The notes under the pieces: generated by a model
What the model was told of the DNA's origin: nothing
Databases searched by the model: none
What the model saw: the letters and a program-made list of their open reading frames with translations, nothing else
NCBI GenBank assembly: GCA_964445985.1
Contig: CAYUMU010000003.1
Location: forward strand, 62,001-126,000
Reading direction: 5' to 3'
From: CAYUMU01 sp964445985
GTDB taxonomy: Bacteria > Planctomycetota > Planctomycetia > Pirellulales > S012-138
DNA: 64,000 bases
Program-made: the position numbers and the translations under genes
Shown here: positions 18,902-26,778 of the stretch, piece by piece
Position numbering within the stretch: position 1 is the stretch's first letter
Layout: the number at the start of each line of letters is the position of its first letter

Positions 18902-20713
18902 CTACTTGCTGGGCAGTTCCCAAACTGGGTCAAACCGCTTTTGTTCCGCCATGGCTGCCACCGCTCGCGATAGCAGCACCAAAGAGGGGCCATCGTCGGG
19001 GAAGAAGTTGATCAACTCGCCCAACAACCGCACCGTGCCGCGAAAGTCTCCGTTCTCAAAAGCTTGCAGCGCCGATTCGTAGCGGTTCTTGAGGGCATTC
19101 CAGTCGCCATCGCCGCTCGACAACTCATACAGATCGACGGGCCGGCTGATGTTGATCACGCGCACCTGGCAGAGCCGCCTCGTGGAAAAAGAATCGCCCA
19201 GGCGGCGATAGACGTCGCCCGTAATCAGGGCGCCGCATTGTAGGTACTTGGTGCAACCTTGCACGCGGCTGGCCACATTCACCGTATCGCCTAGCGGCCC
19301 GAATTTGAAACGTCGCTCCGATCCCACATTACCCACGTGGGCTTCACCGCTGTTGATGCCAATGCCGACCTCGAATGGTTCTCCTAGAATTTCCTCCCAG
19401 CGACGGTTGAGATCGGGCAAACGAGACAACATGGCAATCGCGGCCCGGGCCGTCCGAGCGGCATGGTCGGGTTGCTCGCTGGGAGCTCCCCACATGGCCA
19501 TGATTTCATCTCCCACGTAATCCACGACCACGCCCAATTCGGCCTGCACGCAGTCCGACATTTCCGTCATCACGTCGTGGATCCATTCCACGGCTTTGGT
19601 CGAACCCAAACGTTCGCTGATCCGGCTGAAACCGCGGATATCGCACACCAACAACGAGACTTCCGCCGACTTGCCGTCGAGCAGGTCAGGGCGGGTTTGC
19701 AGTTGATGCGCCAACTCGGGCGTAAAGAACTGCTCCAAGGTGAACCGTTGTTGCTCCAGTTGTTGCCGGGCCAGCCCGCTGGCCACCGCAAAGGCAAACA
19801 GCTCGACCAATTTGGCTTCTTCTTCATTAATGGGAGGCGAATCGGGCGCTCCGGCCGTGAGTCGCCGGTCGCCGTACAGAACGGCTATTACCTCGCCCGC
19901 GCGGCTAAGAATGGGGGCCGCGACGACCGCGTCCAGCCCCATCAAGCTGGGCGAGTCTTCCATCATCATGGGCGGGGGCAACTGCCAGCAGGCCTTCTTG
20001 TCGCGAACGACTCGCTCAATGATATGCCGGCTGGGACGGAGCGATGCCTCGGCATGCCGTTCGGCGTTGGTCACCGCCACGGGCTGCCAGACCGCGCCCT
20101 TGAGCATAAAAATGCCGGCCGTATCCAGGCCCACCAGGTCAACCGCGGCGCTGACGGCCACTTGGAAATAATTGGAACTGCTGGCCGCGCTTTCGAGCAC
20201 CGAAATCACTCCTCGCAACCATTCCACGGCCGAGCGGCGATCGATCTCGGTGAGATTGCGGATGCTCCCCTGAGGTGAGAGCACCTGGCCGGGAGCAAGG
20301 GAACGCTCGCCCAGCGTTTGCACGGTATCAACGTCGTCGTTTTCGGTGGCCCCCACTTGCAGCACCAAATTGCCAATGCCCAGCCGGATCGGCAAGAAAC
20401 GCTCGCATGTTTGCCCCACGGCCAGCAAGGTGCCGTCATCGAGCAGCGGCAACGGCAGCTTGGAACTTAAATTGGCCACGCGAACCCGGCTATCGCCCAC
20501 GGGCGTGAGCAACGTGTGTTGGCGCGAAATATCAGCCTGCGCAAACGGGGCGATCACAATCCGCTGCCCGGCGTCGTTGTGCCTTCCGGTCACCTGCGCA
20601 AAGGGCGGCGCTTCGCCCAGCATTTGCCGACCAAGTTCAATAGGGTTGGCGAACTCGGTCTGATGGACCAGTCGGCCGTCCTCGAAAATTTGCAGTTCAA
20701 TAGCGGGGGTCAT
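18902..20713 (-). CDS. FHA-GAF-class III nucleotide cyclase protein
   Basis: The protein has 603 residues in three parts. Residues ~10-120 form an FHA-like phosphothreonine-binding fold (ADISRQHTLL). Residues ~165-325 form a GAF sensor domain. Residues ~350-540 form a class III adenylate/guanylate cyclase domain with both metal aspartates (CDIRGFS and DYVGDEIMAMWG), the substrate-facing KFGPLGDTVN and the transition-state pair in NVASR. The cyclase is therefore probably active and makes cAMP or cGMP. FHA input implies control by Ser/Thr kinases. No membrane segment is seen. The protein is divergent from the 119-residue gene at 20968. A ~60-residue C-terminal tail contains helical repeats of TPR character. 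Confidence 0.9.
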   Translation of the reverse strand: MTPAIELQIFEDGRLVHQTEFANPIELGRQMLGEAPPFAQVTGRHNDAGQRIVIAPFAQADISRQHTLLTPVGDSRVRVANLSSKLPLPLLDDGTLLAVGQTCERFLPIRLGIGNLVLQVGATENDDVDTVQTLGERSLAPGQVLSPQGSIRNLTEIDRRSAVEWLRGVISVLESAASSSNYFQVAVSAAVDLVGLDTAGIFMLKGAVWQPVAVTNAERHAEASLRPSRHIIERVVRDKKACWQLPPPMMMEDSPSLMGLDAVVAAPILSRAGEVIAVLYGDRRLTAGAPDSPPINEEEAKLVELFAFAVASGLARQQLEQQRFTLEQFFTPELAHQLQTRPDLLDGKSAEVSLLVCDIRGFSRISERLGSTKAVEWIHDVMTEMSDCVQAELGVVVDYVGDEIMAMWGAPSEQPDHAARTARAAIAMLSRLPDLNRRWEEILGEPFEVGIGINSGEAHVGNVGSERRFKFGPLGDTVNVASRVQGCTKYLQCGALITGDVYRRLGDSFSTRRLCQVRVINISRPVDLYELSSGDGDWNALKNRYESALQAFENGDFRGTVRLLGELINFFPDDGPSLVLLSRAVAAMAEQKRFDPVWELPSK

Positions 20714-20967
20714 AGGTGTTGAGCCCTACAGGAGTAGGAGCTGATTCTAATTCATCCAAATGCGCCAAGCGAAGAAGCGCCGGCCACTCTGGCCGGGCAC
20801 GATACGGGGCCACCCTATTATGCAATGCCGGGCGGCAAATGCGGCGCGTCGTTCTTCGCAACAAGCAAGACTCGCGTGCTACACTTTCTCAAGTCCAAAT
20901 TCTCAACTTGTCTGCCTCCAGCGAGAGTGGTTGCGCTGGCGGTCGTAGGAAAGGTGACGGTCGTACG

Positions 20968-21327
20968 ATGGCCGAGCAGACGGTGAACCCCGCGGAAAAG
21001 CCCACTTCCGCGGATGCTGGTCAAGCTTGGAAACAGTTATTCCGCGGATGGCCGGCGGGCGTCCCTACCCGGGGGGTGGTCGTAACCATCCTCGGCGAAC
21101 AGATCCCATTCGAGGCGTTTCAGCTTACCGAAGCCATGATGCTCTTCGATCGCCCCACCCCCGACACGGTCGGCGCCCGGCGCATTTTTTTGCCATTCGC
21201 CAACATCGCCGCCATCAAGATCACCGAAGTGACCCAAGAGAAGGCTTTCCAGCCGCTGGGATTTTCCACGCCCCACCTGGCAGAAAAACCCAAAGCCGAA
21301 CGGCCGCGACGGCCCTTCGTGCCCTAG
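20968..21327 (+). CDS. conserved-looking hypothetical protein, 119 residues
   Basis: The start chosen is the ATG at 20968 (MAEQTVNPAEKP). The frame is open back to 20716, but the extension is rich in Arg, Ser and Cys and looks non-coding. The protein has a central beta-rich part (GVVVTILGEQIPFEAFQLT, then LMLFD-like and IFLPFANIAAIKIT segments) and a Pro/Lys/Arg-rich tail. It has no signal or membrane segment. I do not recognise the family. It precedes the Pup-like gene by 368 bases on the same strand. Confidence 0.6.
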   Translation: MAEQTVNPAEKPTSADAGQAWKQLFRGWPAGVPTRGVVVTILGEQIPFEAFQLTEAMMLFDRPTPDTVGARRIFLPFANIAAIKITEVTQEKAFQPLGFSTPHLAEKPKAERPRRPFVP

Positions 21328-21695
21328 CAAGCACGCCCCCCGCCAGCAGCGCCAACAGCATTGGCGCCCGTCGAGGGCCGTTGAGTTGTGTCCTGGCCGA
21401 AAGTTGGCCCGTCATTTCCCACCTGCATGCCCCCCAGGTCATCGCCCGTTGCTAGCGATCCGCCGGGCAGTTTGCCCCATGCCGAGGGTTTGCCCAATCC
21501 GGCGAGTCGTCGCTCAACCCCAGCCAGACGGGACTTCGCCCATTAAGTGCTGGCTGTGTAGCGGTTTACAAGGCTCCGCTCCGCTTGCCCGCACGGCTGG
21601 GTGTATTCAGAGCAGCATTGCCAGCTTCTTGCCCCGCCATTTTGACGAGGATAGACTGTGATGCAACTGGTTCGCGTTTCGACGAGGAAGACAGC
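21328..21695. other. intergenic leader of the Pup-like gene
   Basis: These 368 bases contain no plausible gene. A strong ribosome-binding site gaggaag lies at 21684-21690, five bases before the ATG at 21696, which supports that small start. A promoter for the Pup-like / PafA-like pair should lie here; the AT-richer stretch around 21635-21665 is the likeliest place, without a clear consensus. Confidence 0.6.
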
Positions 21696-21872
21696 ATGAC
21701 CACCGCTTCCGCCTTGGATACGATTCAAACAGCCACCGCGCCGCGGTCGCTCAAGACGCCGGCCGAAAGCACGCCACGCGTCGCCGATGCAATCTCCGCC
21801 ATCTTGGCCGATAGCAATCGGAAGCCGCAGGCGTATCTCAATGAGGTGGTCGTGCCCAACGGTGGCGAATAG
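21696..21872 (+). CDS. candidate Pup/UBact-type prokaryotic ubiquitin-like protein ending in Gly-Gly-Glu
   Basis: The protein has 58 residues from the ATG at 21696, which has a strong Shine-Dalgarno five bases upstream. The N-terminal half is Ser/Thr/Ala/Pro-rich and probably disordered. The C-terminal half (ADAISAILADSN, then AYLNEVVVPNGGE) ends in Gly-Gly-Glu, as in mature Pup. Pup of actinobacteria has a comparable helix with Ile/Leu/Asn pattern, an Ala-Tyr pair and a Gly-Gly-Gln/Glu terminus. With Glu already encoded, no deamidation would be needed. Its stop codon overlaps the start of the PafA-family gene, which is the natural partner enzyme. The family assignment rests on the C-terminus, size and context; the protein is too short for certainty. 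Confidence 0.72.
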   Translation: MTTASALDTIQTATAPRSLKTPAESTPRVADAISAILADSNRKPQAYLNEVVVPNGGE

Positions 21873-23589
21873 CTTTCCCATTCTGCATCGACTGGCGGGG
21901 CTGGAAACCGAGTACGCTCTGCGTATTCCCAGCCAGGCGTCCACGCAACGATCCCATTTCGAAGTCTACGAGAGCCTGATCCAGGCTCTCAGCCAACAGG
22001 TTCCCACGGCGGAAGCGGCCCTCGACAAGACGGGCTTGTTCCTGGCCAACGGCGGGGCGATTTGGTTCGAAATGGCTTTGATGGTGGGCGAGTTTGGCCT
22101 GATCGAGGGTTCCACCCCCGAGTGTCGCGGTGCTCGGCAATTGCTTCTCTACCAGCGGGCACAAGACGCACTCTTCTGCCAGGCGGCGGCCGATGCGCCG
22201 GGCGGTCCGTTCTATCTGGTCAAAAACTGCCGCGACAGCGTCGGCAATATTTACGGCGCCCAGGAGAATTATGAATTCCCACTCGCCGATGGCTGGCGAC
22301 TGCTTGCCTGGCGACTGGGGCTCATTGCCCTGACACCGCTCATCCCCCTCACCTGGCTGGGGCAATTGATCCTCAAGACGGTGTCGGTAATGGCGGTGCA
22401 GGTCTGTCTGGTTCTCGGTTTTCTGCTCTGCCTGCTGGTCCACGGCATCGGCAAACTGGCGGGGAGCCAGCGGTCGTTGAGGGAGCGGATGCTCGCCGCG
22501 CTCACGGCAACCAGGACCAGTTTTGTGCCCGCCCTGGCCGAACGAGTGTTGAATTACGTTGTTCTGTTGATCTGCCTTCCCTTGGCGGGCGGCATGTATT
22601 TGCTGCTGCGGCTGACCGCGTTTTGGCAGGTTCGCAGGCAGTTGAGTGCATTCTTGATTACCCGCGGAATCATCACGGGGGCCGGCACGCTCGATGATGG
22701 GGGGCACTTCCACATTTCAGAAAAGGCCACGGGACTGAACTGTATGTTCTCCCTCAGCGGCCTGGTCGGCGACCGACCTCTGTTTGCCGTGAGCCACTTT
22801 TTGAAGGCCGCCATCAACGAAACCTGGAACACCAAACGCCGTTACTTTCGCTTGTTTCGCCGCAAACAGCGTCTACAAATCGCCTTGGGCGACTCAAACA
22901 TGGCCCAAACCGCTGAGTACCTGCGGATGGGCATCACCATGCTGCTGCTCGATATGGTGGAAAGCGGCGCCCTGCGAAATGCTCCCCGCATTGCCAAGCC
23001 GATTCAGGCTTTGAAGAAAATCGGCGCCGACCCATCCCTCACCACCCTGGTCGAACTCACGACGGCCGGCCACGTGACCGCTCTGGAAATTCAGCGGTTT
23101 TACCTGCAAGCCGCCAAGGACTGGGTGGCGGGGCTTCCCCAGCCCGGCGAAGCCCGGCAGGTGCTCAACGGTTGGGAAGACGTGCTCGACCAACTGGAGC
23201 ATGACCGCCCGGCGCTCATTGGTCAGGTCGACTGGATTACCAAACTGCACCTGATCGTTCAAGCAGGTCCCGCCGCGACTTTGGCATCCAAGAAAAAGAT
23301 CGATCTGAAGTACCATGAACTCGGCCCCGAGGGCTACTTTTCCCAATTGGCCGAAGCGGGGCTCTGCCTCACGCAAGTGTCCGACCAAGAGGTTCATCAG
23401 GCCCAACGCACGCCGCCCACAAATTCACCGGCCTCGGCGCGTGGGCGCTTCATTCGCGAATTCGCCGGCGAGGGCCTCTCGGTCAATTGGGATTTTGTGC
23501 TGCTCGATCGACGGTTTCGCAAACAAGTGATTCACTTGGATCACTACTTTGAATCGCAACCCCAGCGGGAAGAGGCCGCTTCGCCTTAA
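21862..23589 (+). CDS. PafA/Dop-family Pup-ligase-like protein with inserted membrane segments
   Basis: The protein has 575 residues from the GTG at 21862, overlapping the Pup-like stop by 11 bases; gaggtgg lies at 21843-21849. An in-frame ATG at 21841 is an alternative. Family motifs in order are GLETEYALRI (13-22, nucleotide/Mg site), NGGAIWFE (63-70), GSTPECRGARQLLLYQRAQD (83-102), YGAQENYEF (131-139), FLITRGIITGAG (264-275), GDSNMAQTAEYLRMG (343-357) and VDWITKLHLI. The family makes or cleaves isopeptide bonds between Pup C-terminal Glu and lysines. Odd points are a ~115-residue insert (about 146-262) with three or four hydrophobic helices, Glu at the expected catalytic Asp, and Gln in the usual HENY motif. 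Ligase, depupylase or pseudo-enzyme cannot be decided here. Confidence 0.87.
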   Translation: MANSFPILHRLAGLETEYALRIPSQASTQRSHFEVYESLIQALSQQVPTAEAALDKTGLFLANGGAIWFEMALMVGEFGLIEGSTPECRGARQLLLYQRAQDALFCQAAADAPGGPFYLVKNCRDSVGNIYGAQENYEFPLADGWRLLAWRLGLIALTPLIPLTWLGQLILKTVSVMAVQVCLVLGFLLCLLVHGIGKLAGSQRSLRERMLAALTATRTSFVPALAERVLNYVVLLICLPLAGGMYLLLRLTAFWQVRRQLSAFLITRGIITGAGTLDDGGHFHISEKATGLNCMFSLSGLVGDRPLFAVSHFLKAAINETWNTKRRYFRLFRRKQRLQIALGDSNMAQTAEYLRMGITMLLLDMVESGALRNAPRIAKPIQALKKIGADPSLTTLVELTTAGHVTALEIQRFYLQAAKDWVAGLPQPGEARQVLNGWEDVLDQLEHDRPALIGQVDWITKLHLIVQAGPAATLASKKKIDLKYHELGPEGYFSQLAEAGLCLTQVSDQEVHQAQRTPPTNSPASARGRFIREFAGEGLSVNWDFVLLDRRFRKQVIHLDHYFESQPQREEAASP

Positions 23590-23668
23590 AACAATCGGTC
23601 CCCTTGGCAATTGGATAGCCGGGAACTCCCCAGCGAGCCCCTCCCCAATGGCAATTGGTGTCAGCGCT

Positions 23669-24088
23669 TCAATTCACCGACATCCAGAACAGCATCAACC
23701 CCAGCCCGGCGATCAAACCCACCACCGTGTAAATCACAATGTTGGTGGTATTCCAGGTGCCCCGCTTGCCGTTGTAACAGCTGCGGCAGTTCCGACACCG
23801 CACGTGGGTAAACATTTTGGGACCGATCAGCCCACCCCACCAGGTAAACCCCACGCGATCCGCATAGGTGCATCCGCAACCGGGACAGGGAGCAAAGGTC
23901 TCTCCTCCATCTCCTGGCTGCTGGGCATTCCACGCCTGCGACGAATTCCAAGGCGCCGGCGGACCCAGGTCGGCTTGCGGCGGGGCGTAGGGATTGGAAC
24001 CCGCAGGCGAGCCAACGGGAGGCTGGACCAACTTGCCCTGTGGCGTCTGGGAGGAAGATGGCTGGCCGTGGGGTGGAATGGAGCTCAC
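23669..24088 (-). CDS. proline-rich zinc-ribbon membrane protein (paralogue 1)
   Basis: The protein has 139 residues from the GTG at 24086-24088, which has aaagg eight bases upstream; the TTG at 24109 lacks one. The first ~65 residues are Pro/Gln/Ser-rich with an NPYAPPQ motif. A four-cysteine zinc-ribbon (CPGCGCTYADRV, then CRNCRSCYNG) follows at ~72-110, and a C-terminal membrane helix (~117-136). It is a clear paralogue of the gene at 24264-24671 in every part, so the two arose by tandem duplication. The function is unknown; Pro-rich zinc-ribbon membrane proteins of this plan are common in planctomycetes. Confidence 0.8.
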   Translation of the reverse strand: MSSIPPHGQPSSSQTPQGKLVQPPVGSPAGSNPYAPPQADLGPPAPWNSSQAWNAQQPGDGGETFAPCPGCGCTYADRVGFTWWGGLIGPKMFTHVRCRNCRSCYNGKRGTWNTTNIVIYTVVGLIAGLGLMLFWMSVN

Positions 24089-24113
24089 GCCGGTCGCCTT
24101 TGCTAACAAGGGT

Positions 24114-24196
24114 TAGTTTCTTGCTCGTTATCATCTCTGCAAGCTGCAGAGAACATTAATGCCTCCCGCGTCCGTTTGCGGTTTACCCGCGTTAAG
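24114..24196. repeat. dispersed ~82-bp hairpin repeat, copy A
   Basis: This sequence matches 61446-61527 over its full length in the same orientation, with about six substitutions and one gap. It contains an 8-bp perfect hairpin (tctctgca-agc-tgcagaga, 24133-24151) and a second small stem (gcgg-tttac-ccgc, 24178-24190). It lies between the two zinc-ribbon paralogues, upstream of paralogue 1. It is non-coding. It could be a REP-like element, a regulatory RNA or a protein-binding site. Confidence 0.8.
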
Positions 24197-24263
24197 AATC
24201 GACGGATGACAACAACGCTGCACGTTCGTCAGGCCGCCGAAATCGGTCGAACTCATTGTGCTT

Positions 24264-24671
24264 TCAAAAGAATAGCGCCCCAATGCCAACCACCGCGGCA
24301 ATGATGGCCGCCAAAATCACGACGATTTCGAGCGGAACCACGATCAACACAAACAACCAGATGTTGAGGCTGTTGGAGGCGCCGGTGCGGCCGTTGTAAG
24401 CGTTGCCGCAGGCCCGACAGGCGACGTGCGTGAGAAATTTCGGCCCCAGCCTGCCACCCCAAAACGTGGATTTGATGCGATTGGCGTAGGGACACCCGCA
24501 TCGAGGGCAGGGCACAAATTCGGTCGGCTCCGGGCCGGACGCAAAGTTGCCAGGTTCGGGCGGCTGCGACAGTGATTGGGGAGCTGCGTAGGGATTTTCG
24601 CCCCGAGCGGGCGACACGCTCACCGGTCGACCAATCGGACCTGGGACCGGCTGCGGATTTGGCTCGCTCAT
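24264..24671 (-). CDS. proline-rich zinc-ribbon membrane protein (paralogue 2)
   Basis: The protein has 135 residues from the ATG of MSEPNPQPVPG. It shares the plan of the neighbour at 23669: Pro-rich N-terminus with ENPYAAPQ, zinc ribbon CPRCGCPYANRI then CRACGNAYNG (~54-93), and a C-terminal hydrophobic tail, here longer (~100-134, one long or two short helices). The Cys spacing and the WGG-x-x-GPK-x-x-THV core are nearly the same in both. The cytosolic ribbon could bind nucleic acid or protein at the membrane, but no partner is known. It follows comB after 16 bases on the same strand. Confidence 0.8.
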   Translation of the reverse strand: MSEPNPQPVPGPIGRPVSVSPARGENPYAAPQSLSQPPEPGNFASGPEPTEFVPCPRCGCPYANRIKSTFWGGRLGPKFLTHVACRACGNAYNGRTGASNSLNIWLFVLIVVPLEIVVILAAIIAAVVGIGALFF

Positions 24672-24687
24672 GTCTCGAATCCTGACC

Positions 24688-25437
24688 TCAAGTCGTCACA
24701 TGTGCTTGACCAGCGTCATCCCAGTGAACTTTGGGTACGAATGAAAACGTATCTCGGCGGGCGGCGACCTCGATATCTCGCTTCAGATTCAAATCAACCA
24801 GATTCCGCCCGCCACGGCTTTCCAAAAATGCATCCAGCGCCGGCGACGATCGAGCCAGCGCCAAGGCGAGTTGCGCTTCGTCGTTCAGTTTAAATCCTGG
24901 GTCATTCCGGAGCAAATCGGCCACGATGCAGCCCGCCGCGTACGCGTCTTCACTGGTCACGTGGCCTTCGGTTCCCGCGCACAGCAGGTGCACTCGTGAA
25001 GCGCGCGCCAATGTGCTGGCAAGCGCGGCGGCGTTGTTCAGGCAGCCCACGAAGACTTGCGCTGCCTGGCTGGCAGCGGCCAAAGCCACGGTGCCATTGG
25101 TGGTGGTAAAGACTAAACGCTTACCACCGCAGAGGGCGGTTGTGTACTCTTCCGGCGAGTTGCCGCAATCGAATCCGTCGATCAGCAGACCGCCGCGTTC
25201 GCCTCCGAGCAAGCATTCCCCGGGGGGAAAACTCGCCGCAATGGCTCGAGCCTGTTCGACCTCCAGGCAGGGCAACACCTCCACGGCGCCGGCGGCCAGA
25301 GCGTGGCAAATGGTGGTCGTCGCCCTCAGCACATCGAACACGGCCACCGCGGCCCCGCGAAACCGCTCCGGCGACACCAACTGGGGAAGCAAATGGACTT
25401 CAATCTGGCCTGGCATGTTACTCGTACTTTTGCTCAT
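24688..25437 (-). CDS. comB: 2-phosphosulfolactate phosphatase-like protein (ComB)
   Basis: The protein has 249 residues from the ATG at 25435-25437; the upstream frame extension is not family-like. Family motifs are VAVFDVLRATTTI, GERGGLLIDGFDCGNSP, and LVFTTTNGTVAL. ComB is a Mg-dependent phosphatase that converts 2-phosphosulfolactate to sulfolactate in archaeal coenzyme M synthesis. Bacterial homologues are widespread where that pathway is absent, so the physiological substrate here is open. The ATG overlaps the stop of the FabZ-like gene by ATGA, so the two are translationally coupled. It has no signal peptide and is cytoplasmic. Confidence 0.9.
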   Translation of the reverse strand: MSKSTSNMPGQIEVHLLPQLVSPERFRGAAVAVFDVLRATTTICHALAAGAVEVLPCLEVEQARAIAASFPPGECLLGGERGGLLIDGFDCGNSPEEYTTALCGGKRLVFTTTNGTVALAAASQAAQVFVGCLNNAAALASTLARASRVHLLCAGTEGHVTSEDAYAAGCIVADLLRNDPGFKLNDEAQLALALARSSPALDAFLESRGGRNLVDLNLKRDIEVAARRDTFSFVPKVHWDDAGQAHVTT

Positions 25438-25952
25438 CGGTTCGTCGGAGATTCGGCCAGCGTACAGGCAAACTCCAGCCGCACGGCGATGCGTCCCTCG
25501 CAACTTACCTTGCCCGTCAGAAAGAACGCCCCGCCCACGGAATCGTCCAACGTAACTTCGATATCGACCGTATCGCCCGGCCGGACCATCTGCTTGAACC
25601 GCACATTGTTCAGCCGCGTAGCCACGGGAACGCGGCTCGTCGTGCCGCTCGCCTCCTCGGCCTCCGCGGTTCTTTGCGACAACAGGATGGCGCCGGCTTG
25701 CATGGCCGCTTCGCATAACACCACGCCCGGCACCAGGGGGAAATGCGGAAAATGTCCGGCGAAAAAGCCTTCATCGGCGGCAAAGCGTTTGCGACAAACA
25801 ATGCGATCATTGTCGCGCGAAACGATCTCATCGATGAATAGAAACGGCGACCGATGCGGAATCGCGGCCAGAACGGCGGCTTGGGGCAAGGAACTCAAGC
25901 GAACTCTCTGCCGCGTCGAGGGCGGCCGGCAAGGTGGCGGTTTACAGTGCAT
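25434..25952 (-). CDS. FabZ/FabA-like hotdog-fold 3-hydroxyacyl-ACP dehydratase
   Basis: The protein has 172 residues from the ATG at 25950-25952; a longer start at 26009 would overlap the upstream gene. The hotdog core shows IPHRSPFLFIDEI near the N-terminus, then the active-site run GHFPHFPLVPGVVLCEAAMQ with the catalytic His, and Glu in the following helix. FabZ enzymes dehydrate 3-hydroxyacyl-ACP in fatty acid elongation. There is no other fatty-acid gene nearby, so a role as a specialised dehydratase is possible. It lies 19 bases downstream of a coiled-coil membrane protein gene and overlaps comB. Confidence 0.88.
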   Translation of the reverse strand: MHCKPPPCRPPSTRQRVRLSSLPQAAVLAAIPHRSPFLFIDEIVSRDNDRIVCRKRFAADEGFFAGHFPHFPLVPGVVLCEAAMQAGAILLSQRTAEAEEASGTTSRVPVATRLNNVRFKQMVRPGDTVDIEVTLDDSVGGAFFLTGKVSCEGRIAVRLEFACTLAESPTNR

Positions 25953-25971
25953 GAGCCAAAACGCCGTGCAA

Positions 25972-26778
25972 TTAGAAGCGTTTCGGCTTTTCCGGCGCGG
26001 GAGCGACAACCGGACTCTCTTCGAGAAGGATGCTCAGGCCATCGGAAGCCCGCAGTTGAATTCGGTACGTCTTGCCCTTTTGAACTTTGAGATTCACCGC
26101 TTCGCCATGCACGGCCCGCAAACCAACTTCGGCCGCTTTACGCCGATCATTGGCATAATCCCAGAAATTGGACCAAATGTCCTTTTCTAAAGGACTCATT
26201 TCTTTTCCCCGGCTGTACCCGAGTAACATGCTATCCGCGTCATCCAAGAGGTGGCCTTCCGCCGGGTTTTCTTTGTCACCGAAGATCGAGCGGAACAGGC
26301 AGATCGAGGTATTCCTCATATCCACGCCGTTCTCGATGTGTTCATCCAGGAACTTGGCGATCCAGTACTCCACGTAAATTTTGTCTCCCTTAACATTAAA
26401 CTCTCGCGGCGTTTCCAGCGGTTTTCCGTCCTGGTCGAGTTCAACGAACTGCACGCGCGTGATCGGGTCGCCGTCTTCATTCGTCCACTGATCGACGACG
26501 TGCAATTTGGCGACGCGTTTATCGAACTTCAGCAGCTTGAGTGAAGTCTCAAGCTTGGCGATTTCCTTCAATTGCTGCTCAATCTTGGCCTGTCGCAGCT
26601 TGAGTTCGGCTTCGTTCTTCTTCACCTGATCGCGAAGTTCATTCCGTTCTCGGATGGCAATGTCGTGCTCGGCGTAGGTGGTATAGGCAATCCAAGCACC
26701 CCCGCCTACCAGCCCAACGACGATGAGCGAGACCGTGGCCCGGATGAAGTTACTGATGGAATCTAAGCGTTTGGGCAT
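25972..26778 (-). CDS. single-pass membrane protein with coiled coil, unknown function
   Basis: The protein has 268 residues from the ATG at 26776-26778 (MPKRLDSISNF); the open frame to 26889 lacks coding character. One membrane helix (~10-32) is followed by a coiled coil (~38-85, Glu/Lys/Leu-rich) and a C-terminal domain of mixed character (FVELDQDGKPLETPREF, then a basic tail). No family is recognised. It begins a small run with the FabZ-like and comB genes, all on the minus strand, but the link to them is only positional. Confidence 0.7.
   Translation of the reverse strand: MPKRLDSISNFIRATVSLIVVGLVGGGAWIAYTTYAEHDIAIRERNELRDQVKKNEAELKLRQAKIEQQLKEIAKLETSLKLLKFDKRVAKLHVVDQWTNEDGDPITRVQFVELDQDGKPLETPREFNVKGDKIYVEYWIAKFLDEHIENGVDMRNTSICLFRSIFGDKENPAEGHLLDDADSMLLGYSRGKEMSPLEKDIWSNFWDYANDRRKAAEVGLRAVHGEAVNLKVQKGKTYRIQLRASDGLSILLEESPVVAPAPEKPKRF

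Noticed and set aside
20716..20967. N-terminal extension of the 119-residue protein
   Set aside because: The extra 84 codons are Arg/Ser/Cys-rich and overlap the promoter region of the divergent cyclase gene.
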